DNA of 14,968 nucleotides from Bacteroidales bacterium (GTDB lineage Bacteria > Bacteroidota > Bacteroidia > Bacteroidales > Paludibacteraceae): contig CAAFYY010000081.1 in NCBI GenBank assembly GCA_900767385.1, positions 1-14,968 on the forward strand, given 5' to 3'. Both the position numbers and the translations under genes were made by a program. The notes under the pieces were generated by a model. The model ran no database searches and was not told the origin of the DNA. It was given only the letters and a program-made list of their open reading frames with translations. Below are positions 1 through 5,470 of the stretch, piece by piece; positions within the stretch are counted from its first letter, which is position 1, and each line of letters starts with the position of its first letter.

Positions 1-361
1 ACAGGCTGAGACCCCAGGTCTCGGTGTGAAGATGCTTGAGTGGTTCAAGAAAGGCAACAAAGGCGACATCATCGGCAAGAACCCTGAGACCAACAACCTC
101 ACCGTCAGCAAAGACGGTGGTGAAGTCGACGCTATCACCGCTGCCACCATCAGCTCACGCGCATTCCTCCGCGCTGTCAACGCTGCTTTCGCTGCTTACA
201 AACAAGCCAACCTCGCTGGTGCTCCAGTAGAGGTCGTTGCTGAAGAGACCGAAGCAACCAACGACAGCATCAACGCCCTCGACATCGTTGAGGAAGTGGT
301 TGAAGAGGTTGCAGAAGCCGCAAAGACAGTTACTCTCAACAATCCAGTACCTAACAAATAA
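1..361 (+). CDS. rnfG: RnfG, FMN-binding subunit of the Rnf complex (3' part only)
   Basis: This is the C-terminal part of RnfG, the membrane-anchored subunit that carries a covalently bound FMN in the ion-pumping ferredoxin:NAD+ oxidoreductase. The reading frame is open from the first bases and begins with ETPGLGVKM, a typical RnfG segment, so the start lies outside the window. The flavinylation motif DAITAATISS is present; by family knowledge the Thr encoded at 146-148 receives FMN by a phosphoester bond. An unusual tail of about 50 residues follows the flavin domain, rich in Ala, Glu and Val and ending NNPVPNK. The stop at 359-361 is 13 nt before rnfE, which fits one operon. The family call is firm; the function of the tail is unknown. 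Confidence 0.92.
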   Translation, partial: QAETPGLGVKMLEWFKKGNKGDIIGKNPETNNLTVSKDGGEVDAITAATISSRAFLRAVNAAFAAYKQANLAGAPVEVVAEETEATNDSINALDIVEEVVEEVAEAAKTVTLNNPVPNK

Positions 362-374
362 ACAATCGAATCGT

Positions 375-962
375 ATGAATTACTTAAAAACCCTCTTCAA
401 CGGCATCGTAAAAGAGAACCCAACGTTCGTATTGTTGTTGGGTATGTGTCCTACCTTGGGCACCACCTCATCTGCCATCAACGGTATGAGTATGGGTTTG
501 GCAACCATGTTCGTGCTTATCTGCTCCAACATCGTTATCTCTCTCCTCAAGAACCTCATCCCTGACAAAGTACACATTCCTATCTACATCGTTATCATCG
601 CAACCTTCGTAACCGTGGTACAAATGTGTATGGAAGCCTACCTCCCAGACCTCTACGCCACCCTCGGCTTGTTTATCCCTCTGATTGTGGTAAACTGTAT
701 CGTATTGGGCCGCGCAGAAGCCTTCGCTGCCAAGAACAACGCCCTCGCTTCTTTGATGGACGGTATCGGCATCGGTCTCGGCTTCACCATCGCCTTGACA
801 CTCCTCGGCTCAATCCGTGAGTTCCTCGGCACAGGCTGTGTGTTCAACACCGCAATCTTCCCAGAGCAATATGGCATGCTCCTCTTCGTGCTCGCACCAG
901 GCGCATTCATCGCTCTCGGCTACCTGATTGCTATCGTCAACAAACTCACCAAAAAGTCATAA
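375..962 (+). CDS. rnfE: RnfE, integral membrane subunit of the Rnf complex
   Basis: This 195-residue polytopic inner-membrane protein is one of two homologous six-helix subunits (RnfE and RnfA) that form the ion-translocating core of Rnf. The start is the ATG at 375 (MNYLKTLFNG). The frame stays open upstream, but that stretch overlaps the rnfG coding end and is not RnfE-like. Family hallmarks are visible: NPTFVLLLGMCPTLGTTSSA near the N-terminus, MSMGLATMFVL, HIPIYIVIIATFVTVVQM, IPLIVVNCIVLGRAEAFA, and DGIGIGLGFTIAL followed by IREFLGTG. The Cys in GMCP and the Cys in VNCIVLGR match positions that are conserved in RnfE/RnfA. Length is normal. It sits 13 nt after rnfG and 20 nt before rnfA. 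Confidence is very high. Confidence 0.96.
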   Translation: MNYLKTLFNGIVKENPTFVLLLGMCPTLGTTSSAINGMSMGLATMFVLICSNIVISLLKNLIPDKVHIPIYIVIIATFVTVVQMCMEAYLPDLYATLGLFIPLIVVNCIVLGRAEAFAAKNNALASLMDGIGIGLGFTIALTLLGSIREFLGTGCVFNTAIFPEQYGMLLFVLAPGAFIALGYLIAIVNKLTKKS

Positions 963-982
963 CCCCTTAAAACAGTAGAATT

Positions 983-1576
983 ATGGCATATATACTTATC
1001 TTCATATCAGCCATCTTGGTGAACAACATCGTGTTGTCACAGTTCTTGGGTATCTGCCCTTTCCTCGGCGTTTCCAAGAAGATTGACACCGCACTCGGTA
1101 TGTCAGCTGCTGTAGCCTTCGTGCTCACATTGGCAACTATCATCACCTACTTGCTTCAACAACTTTTGGTGAAGTTCGGCCTTGAATTCCTTCAAACCAT
1201 CAGCTTTATCTTGGTTATCGCTGCGCTGGTACAGATGGTAGAAATCGTGTTGAAGAAAATCTCTCCATCACTCTATCAAGCACTCGGCGTATTCCTCCCA
1301 TTGATCACCACCAACTGCTGTATCTTGGGTGTTTCTATCTTGGTTGCCAACGCTACCTACAAACTCCCAGAAGGTTTGGAACCAAACTTGCTCACTGGCG
1401 TGCTCTTCGCTATCGCAACCGCTCTCGGTTTCGGTTTGGCATTGACCCTCTTCGCTGGTATCCGCGAGCAACTCGCCCTCACCAAATTGCCAAAAGGCAT
1501 GGAAGGCACTCCAATCGCATTGGTTGTTGCCGGTCTCTTGGCTATGGCATTCATGGGCTTCTCTGGCGTTTGCTAA
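983..1576 (+). CDS. rnfA: RnfA, integral membrane subunit of the Rnf complex
   Basis: This 197-residue membrane protein is paralogous to RnfE and forms the other half of the Rnf ion-translocating core. The N-terminus carries the family signature NNIVLSQFLGICPFLGVSKK, with a Cys in the ICPF motif. The mirrored second Cys motif is TTNCCILGVSILVA, near residue 110. Further segments are LGMSAAVAFVLTLA, ALGFGLALTLFAGIREQLAL and a C-terminal hydrophobic helix (IALVVAGLLAMAFMGFSG). About six membrane helices are expected. It is the last gene of the operon: a strong hairpin with a T tract starts within 25 nt of the stop. Its N-terminus aligns in style with RnfE (LGMCPTLG versus LGICPFLG). Confidence 0.96.
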   Translation: MAYILIFISAILVNNIVLSQFLGICPFLGVSKKIDTALGMSAAVAFVLTLATIITYLLQQLLVKFGLEFLQTISFILVIAALVQMVEIVLKKISPSLYQALGVFLPLITTNCCILGVSILVANATYKLPEGLEPNLLTGVLFAIATALGFGLALTLFAGIREQLALTKLPKGMEGTPIALVVAGLLAMAFMGFSGVC

Positions 1577-1593
1577 TACACTGAACGCATATA

Positions 1594-1633
1594 AAAAGAT
1601 AGCGACAGATTCACGTCTGTCGCTATTTTTTTA
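1594..1633 (+). terminator. Intrinsic terminator after rnfA
   Basis: A perfect 11-bp stem (ATAGCGACAGA at 1599-1609 paired with TCTGTCGCTAT at 1616-1626) has a 6-nt loop and is followed by a run of T. An A run on the 5' side means the stem can extend and may also work on the opposite strand. It closes the Rnf operon. Confidence 0.92.
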
Positions 1634-1851
1634 TGCTTACGTATTGCCAACAGTTTGAAACAGTTTAAAGAAAGAGTTCCCTGACATCCACATTGCCTGT
1701 ATTCACCAATATCTTTGGCGCTACAAGCAACCGCGACACCACCACTAACTGATAGAGGATAATATCTCCACAAAACGTAATAAGCTCATTGATTGCATAT
1801 TGACAAAACTCTGATTTTTTTCATTCTTTGCGTAAATTTTCCTCAATAAAA
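1634..1851. other. Intergenic spacer with a coding-like remnant
   Basis: No complete gene is seen. The only structure is a start-less open stretch at 1659-1748 (plus strand, ending TAA). Its last part reads FPDIHIACIHQYLWRYKQP, a well-mixed composition that looks more like the tail of a real protein than random spacer. It is bounded upstream by a TGA at 1656-1658. I do not recognise the family. From about 1755 to 1850 the sequence turns AT-rich, as expected in front of a promoter. Confidence 0.3.
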
Positions 1852-1883
1852 TTTGGCGGAATGATAAAGTCGTTGTACTTTTG
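1852..1883 (+). promoter_or_regulatory. Bacteroidota promoter of the NUDIX gene
   Basis: A -33 box TTTG (1852-1855) and a -7 box TACTTTTG (1876-1883) are separated by 20 nt, matching the TTTG / TAnnTTTG consensus of the primary sigma factor in this phylum. This fixes transcription start near 1890. It rules out the TTG at 1881 as a translation start, because that codon lies inside the -7 box. Confidence 0.85.
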
Positions 1884-1964
1884 CAGCGTAAAAATTACTC
1901 AAAGAAATCTGAGGCCCCACACTACCTCAATAAAAACATCAAGCAACACAAAACAGTAACCCAC

Positions 1965-2777
1965 ATGGTAAAAAAACAGGAACAATACACCTACCGCTAT
2001 CCACACCCCTCGGTGACCGCCGATGCCGTGTTGTTCGGCTACGGCTCGCTGGAGAGCAACAAGGACGACGAGCTCCACGTCCTTCTCATCGAGCGCGGAC
2101 TGGAGCCCTACAAAGGAATGATGGCGCTCCCAGGCGGTTTCCTCAACCTTATCGATGACGGAGAACGCAAAGAGGACGAAGACATGGAGACTTGTGTGCG
2201 CCGCGAACTCCATGAGGAGACCGGACTGGAGGTTCCGTTCATGAACGAGTTCGGCGTGTTCAGTCAGAAAGACCGCGACCCACGTGTCGACAAGTACGGA
2301 CTGAAAGAGCGTGTCATCACCGTCGCCTTCTACGGCTTCGTACGCATGAAGGAGTTCAAGGAGGTTCAAGGGGGCGACGACGCCCGTCTTGCCCAATGGG
2401 TTCCGCTGAAAAAGGTGCTCAACGACACACCGCTCGCCTTCGACCACAAACAGATCATCAGCAAAGCCATCGAGAGACTCCGCGAGGAGATCCACTTCAA
2501 ACCAATAGCATTCAACATCGTCGACAAGGAGTTCACCATCGACCAACTGAGGAAAGTCTACGAGGCGGTACTCGACATCGAACTCGACCGCGGCAACTTC
2601 CGCAAGAAAATCCTCAACCTTGGTTACGTCAAAGACACCGGCAAGAGAAACACCGGCAACGCACACCGCTCCCCCTTCCTCTACGAGTTTGACGAGGAAG
2701 CCTACAACAGAACAAAAGACTATCGCGAATATACCGACAACAACAAACGCAAGATCGGCAAACGATTGGAATTTTGA
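1965..2777 (+). CDS. NUDIX hydrolase-like protein with C-terminal NrtR-type winged helix
   Basis: This 270-residue protein joins a NUDIX domain (about residues 12-155) to a winged-helix region (about 175-250: FTIDQLRKVYEAVL, RGNFRKKILNLGYV). That is the layout of NrtR-type regulators, which sense ADP-ribose or sugar-derived ligands; some keep hydrolase activity. The NUDIX box is complete: G66, E72, R80, E81, E84, E85, G87, L88 fit the GX5EX7REUXEEXGU pattern, so metal binding and catalysis are possible. Compared with the usual PGGF-to-box distance there is an insertion of about 8-10 charged residues (60-70). The start is the ATG at 1965, downstream of a clear promoter. It may regulate itself and the VWA/macro genes that follow on the same strand. 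Repressor, enzyme or both cannot be decided here. Confidence 0.85.
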   Translation: MVKKQEQYTYRYPHPSVTADAVLFGYGSLESNKDDELHVLLIERGLEPYKGMMALPGGFLNLIDDGERKEDEDMETCVRRELHEETGLEVPFMNEFGVFSQKDRDPRVDKYGLKERVITVAFYGFVRMKEFKEVQGGDDARLAQWVPLKKVLNDTPLAFDHKQIISKAIERLREEIHFKPIAFNIVDKEFTIDQLRKVYEAVLDIELDRGNFRKKILNLGYVKDTGKRNTGNAHRSPFLYEFDEEAYNRTKDYREYTDNNKRKIGKRLEF

Positions 2778-2784
2778 CCACCAC

Positions 2785-2811
2785 AACCTCAGACTTCTCG
2801 CCTGAGGTTTT
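2785..2811 (+). terminator. Probable intrinsic terminator after the NUDIX gene
   Basis: An 8-bp stem (AACCTCAG 2785-2792 with CTGAGGTT 2802-2809) encloses a 9-nt loop and ends in TTTT, starting 8 nt after the stop. The T run is short, so readthrough into the VWA gene is possible. Confidence 0.65.
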
Positions 2812-2875
2812 AATAGCACAAATTTTCATTTAGTATTTTTTACGCACACAAAAGACATCCACAAATCCGATCAAT

Positions 2876-2945
2876 CAGCCCCGCCACTAACAGCATCAAA
2901 AAAACTTACTGACATCAAATTCAAGAAACAGCCCCGCCACTAACA
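2876..2945. repeat. 17-bp direct repeat pair, candidate operator or leader element
   Basis: CAGCCCCGCCACTAACA occurs exactly at 2876-2892 and at 2929-2945. The 53-bp start-to-start distance is close to five helical turns. The pair sits 50-120 bp upstream of the VWA gene in otherwise AT-rich spacer. The repeat is not palindromic. Face-of-helix spacing suggests a protein binding the two copies together; the NUDIX winged-helix protein is an obvious but untested candidate. No clear TAnnTTTG box is seen here; the closest is TATTTTTT at 2834-2841. Confidence 0.6.
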
Positions 2946-2997
2946 ATTATAAAACATCGAATCAACACACATTCATCAACTAAAAAAACATCACATT

Positions 2998-4023
2998 ATG
3001 AAAATCCACAACCTCATCATCCTCGACGCCAGCGGCAGCATGGACAGTATCTACTCGGAAGCACTTGACGGCGTAAACAACACCCTCAACACCATCAGAA
3101 TAGCACAACTCGCCCACACGGACCTTGAGCAGAGAGCCACCCTCGTAAGTTTCAACAGCGGTCGCAGATATCTCAAGTTTGTCTTCAAGGACCAAGCCAT
3201 CAACAACGTCAGGAACATCAATCCCAGTGACTACCAGACCAACAACTGCACAGCGCTCTACGACGCCATCGGCGATTCGCTTCTCTGGCTTGAGAAACAG
3301 ATCCATGGCGACGACAAAGCCTTGGTAACCATCATCACCGACGGCTACGAAAACGCCAGCGAGCGATTTACTGCCGAAAGCGTCAGCCAACTCATCAGCA
3401 AGATGAGCAAGAAAAACGCGGTGTTCACCTATATCGGTGCCAACCAAGACGTTACCATCGAGGCACAAAAGATGGGCATCCACAATGCCCTGTCGTGGAA
3501 CAGCGACAGCGAAGGGACACGTGCGATGTTCACCAAAGAGAATCAAGAACGTGAGCGTTGGTACGAACGGGTTAAACAGGGCGACGAGAACTACCAGAAC
3601 AACTTCTTCGAGGAAACACCAGTGCAAGGGAAAAAACCGATGCATGAGAAAGAGACTCCACGAGTGCTCACCTCTCTCAAGCCCAACGAGGTCTTCGTCT
3701 TCGGCAGCAACAGCAAGGGAATCCACCTCGGCGGCAGTGCTCGCTACGCTGTCCGTCACTTCGGTGCCAAGATGGGACAAGCCAGCGGCATGCAGGGTCA
3801 GAGCTACGCCATCCCTACCGTCGGGGTCAGTTTCAAGACGATGGCACTGGAGATTGAAAATTTTATTATCTTTGCCAAGGCACACCCAGAACTTCATTTC
3901 TACGTCACTGCCATCGGCTGCGGACATGCCGGCTACAACGTCTACCAAGTGGCACATCTCTTCGCTCGCGCCCTCTATCTGGACAATGTGAGTCTCCCTT
4001 CAGCCTTCCTACAAAACTACTAA
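2998..4023 (+). CDS. VWA domain protein fused to a macro-like (A1S_2505-type) domain
   Basis: This 341-residue protein has no signal peptide and is probably cytoplasmic. Residues 1-180 form a von Willebrand A domain with an intact MIDAS metal site: D10, S12, S14 (DASGS), T85 (NNCTALYDA) and D115 (IITDGYENAS). A charged linker (about 180-222) follows. Residues 224-341 are a second domain starting EVFVFGSN, with GGSARYAVRHFGA, MQGQSYAIPT and VTAIGCGHAGY. This domain is closely similar to the whole of the next gene. I recall related proteins being named A1S_2505 family phage non-structural proteins; the GSN and GGG motifs recall macro domains, which bind ADP-ribose, but that link is inference. 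VWA domains usually mediate metal-dependent protein binding, so it may act as an adaptor for the next gene's product. Confidence 0.85.
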   Translation: MKIHNLIILDASGSMDSIYSEALDGVNNTLNTIRIAQLAHTDLEQRATLVSFNSGRRYLKFVFKDQAINNVRNINPSDYQTNNCTALYDAIGDSLLWLEKQIHGDDKALVTIITDGYENASERFTAESVSQLISKMSKKNAVFTYIGANQDVTIEAQKMGIHNALSWNSDSEGTRAMFTKENQERERWYERVKQGDENYQNNFFEETPVQGKKPMHEKETPRVLTSLKPNEVFVFGSNSKGIHLGGSARYAVRHFGAKMGQASGMQGQSYAIPTVGVSFKTMALEIENFIIFAKAHPELHFYVTAIGCGHAGYNVYQVAHLFARALYLDNVSLPSAFLQNY

Positions 4024-4042
4024 GCAACTAAATCACAGAGAT

Positions 4043-4441
4043 ATGGACAACAAACAACGTATCACACCCAACCAAATCAGAACCCTCGACAGCAACGAAA
4101 TCTTCGTCTTCGGCAGCAACGCCAATGGCATGCACGGAGGCGGTGCAGCACGCGCTGCTGTCAACCACTTTGGCGCCATTTGGGGTCAGGGACACGGACT
4201 TCAAGGACAAAGCTACGCCATCGACTCAATGAGCGGCATCGAACCACTGAAGAAAGACATCGCCGACTTCGTTGCATTTGCCCGTCAGCACTCCGAGATG
4301 CGCTTCCTCGTCACCCGCATCGGCTGTGGCATCGCTGGCTACAAGGCCTCCGAGATGGCTCCACTCTTTAAAGATTGCGCCGAGTTGGAAAACGTGACGC
4401 TCCCCGCAGATTTCTGGCGAGCCATTGAGGAAGAGAAATAA
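4043..4441 (+). CDS. Stand-alone macro-like (A1S_2505-type) protein
   Basis: This 132-residue protein is a paralogue of the C-terminal domain of the preceding VWA protein. Shared blocks are FVFGSN (21-26), a Gly-rich loop HGGGAARAAVNHFGA (31-45), GQGHGLQGQSYAI (48-60) and VTRIGCGIAGY (90-100), then an acidic C-terminal helix. The Gly-rich loop keeps GGG here, whereas the fused copy reads LGG. The start lies 19 nt after the VWA stop, so the two genes are almost certainly co-transcribed. By analogy with macro domains the loop may bind a phosphate-bearing ligand such as ADP-ribose; this is inferred from motif resemblance only. Similar genes are known in phages and plasmids. Whether it is an enzyme or a binder is not evident. 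Confidence 0.8.
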   Translation: MDNKQRITPNQIRTLDSNEIFVFGSNANGMHGGGAARAAVNHFGAIWGQGHGLQGQSYAIDSMSGIEPLKKDIADFVAFARQHSEMRFLVTRIGCGIAGYKASEMAPLFKDCAELENVTLPADFWRAIEEEK

Positions 4442-4697
4442 GACCCTCCAAAAGTCTGTCCCTTGCCCTAAAAAGAAAAACCGGGGAAACAAAATCCCAT
4501 GAGCCATTGACGAAACGGAAAACAAAGAATCTGTTTTCCTGGGAGGAGTGGGCAACAGGACGAGAAAGCGACCAACCTACGCCGAAAAAAAACGAAATAA
4601 AACTGCGCGAAGAGCTCATCGGGCCACGGCTGAGGAAAGGGAAAAATCTCATGGAGAAAATCTGTCGTCAACATACCAGTATATAAAATATTATGAG
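4442..4697. other. Intergenic spacer without recognisable gene
   Basis: About 250 nt rich in purine runs separate the macro-like gene from the next promoter. I see no plausible short gene on either strand, no convincing terminator hairpin and no repeat array. Open frames on the minus strand here have low-complexity Phe/Ser/Pro-rich products and look non-coding. Confidence 0.5.
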
Positions 4698-4705
4698 TAA
4701 TTTTG
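4698..4705 (+). promoter_or_regulatory. -7 promoter box of the outer-membrane protein gene
   Basis: TAATTTTG matches TAnnTTTG and lies 22 nt upstream of the ATG at 4728. No TTTG is found at the expected -33 position, so only the -7 half is supported. Confidence 0.7.
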
Positions 4706-4727
4706 CAACGACAAAAATTAAGAAACT

Positions 4728-5363
4728 ATGACAAAAAGACTATTTGCGAGCCTCATGCTCGGACTCTTTATGATGGTTGCCATGGTGCAGACCACCTCAG
4801 CTCAGGTCAACGTCAACTATATGGGTACCGTTGAGTTGGGCATCAACACCTTCCCATACCAGACAACCCACTTCGGTGGCGGACTCTACACCACCCACGG
4901 CGTCTTGATGGACTTCGGTTTGTTCGTTGGTGCCGGTGTCGGTGTCGACGGCTTGATGAAAGACTTCACCGCTACCAAAGACGACAGAGGTCGCCAATTC
5001 AGCTACGTCACAGGCGGCATCCCAGTCTATGGCGACATCATGCTCTTCCCATTGATGATGGCAGGCAACAACGCCAAAGTACAGGTCTTCGTTGAAGGCA
5101 AATTGGGCAACATCTTCCACATCGCCTCCTACAACTACGACCGCGACACCGTCATGTACTCACAGAAAGCCTATCAGATGGACAAAGGCCTCTTTGCTCA
5201 AGCAGGCTTCGGCATGAAATCGGGCGACTTCAAGATGTCTTTCAACTGGACCATGAAGACACTCCAAGAAGCTCAATGGATGGGCTCCTACAACATCACA
5301 CGCCAACACCTCGAGGCAACACGCATCCACGGTTTCTCTTTCAACCTTGGTGTTGCGTTCTAA
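4728..5363 (+). CDS. Secreted beta-barrel-like outer membrane protein
   Basis: This 211-residue protein has a clear signal peptide: a basic start, a hydrophobic core (LFASLMLGLFMMVAMV) and likely cleavage after TTSA (residue 25). The mature part alternates hydrophobic and polar residues, is rich in Gly, Phe and Tyr, lacks long hydrophobic helices and ends in Phe (NLGVAF). That pattern is typical of small outer-membrane barrels recognised by the BAM machinery, perhaps with eight strands. No named family is recognised. It has its own promoter and is followed by a hairpin at 5387-5422. The function is unknown; adjacency to the helicase gene may be incidental. Confidence 0.75.
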   Translation: MTKRLFASLMLGLFMMVAMVQTTSAQVNVNYMGTVELGINTFPYQTTHFGGGLYTTHGVLMDFGLFVGAGVGVDGLMKDFTATKDDRGRQFSYVTGGIPVYGDIMLFPLMMAGNNAKVQVFVEGKLGNIFHIASYNYDRDTVMYSQKAYQMDKGLFAQAGFGMKSGDFKMSFNWTMKTLQEAQWMGSYNITRQHLEATRIHGFSFNLGVAF

Positions 5364-5386
5364 TCCGACATCATACAAACCATAAT

Positions 5387-5422
5387 ACATAGAGACGCTC
5401 CCCAACCGTGGCGTCTCTATGT
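5387..5422 (+). terminator. Strong hairpin between outer-membrane protein and helicase genes
   Basis: ACATAGAGACGC (5387-5398) and GCGTCTCTATGT (5411-5422) form a perfect 12-bp stem with a 12-nt loop. The position, 24 nt after a stop, suggests a terminator, but no T tract follows. It could instead be a processing or attenuation site. A GTG at 5408 in the helicase frame lies inside this hairpin and is unlikely to be used. Confidence 0.5.
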
Positions 5423-5470
5423 CGTATAGAAAACCCACACAACAAAGCAAAAAAACATCCTCCCGACACC

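Noticed and set aside
1899..2819. Long open frame on the minus strand opposite the NUDIX gene (306 codons)
   Set aside because: It is the antisense of a C-ending, codon-biased gene; the product is Val/Leu/Asp-rich without domain motifs, while the plus strand has a full NUDIX box.
2980..3957. Long open frame on the minus strand opposite the VWA gene (325 codons)
   Set aside because: It is antisense to the VWA-macro gene, whose MIDAS and macro-like motifs are clear. The minus product shows no recognisable motifs.
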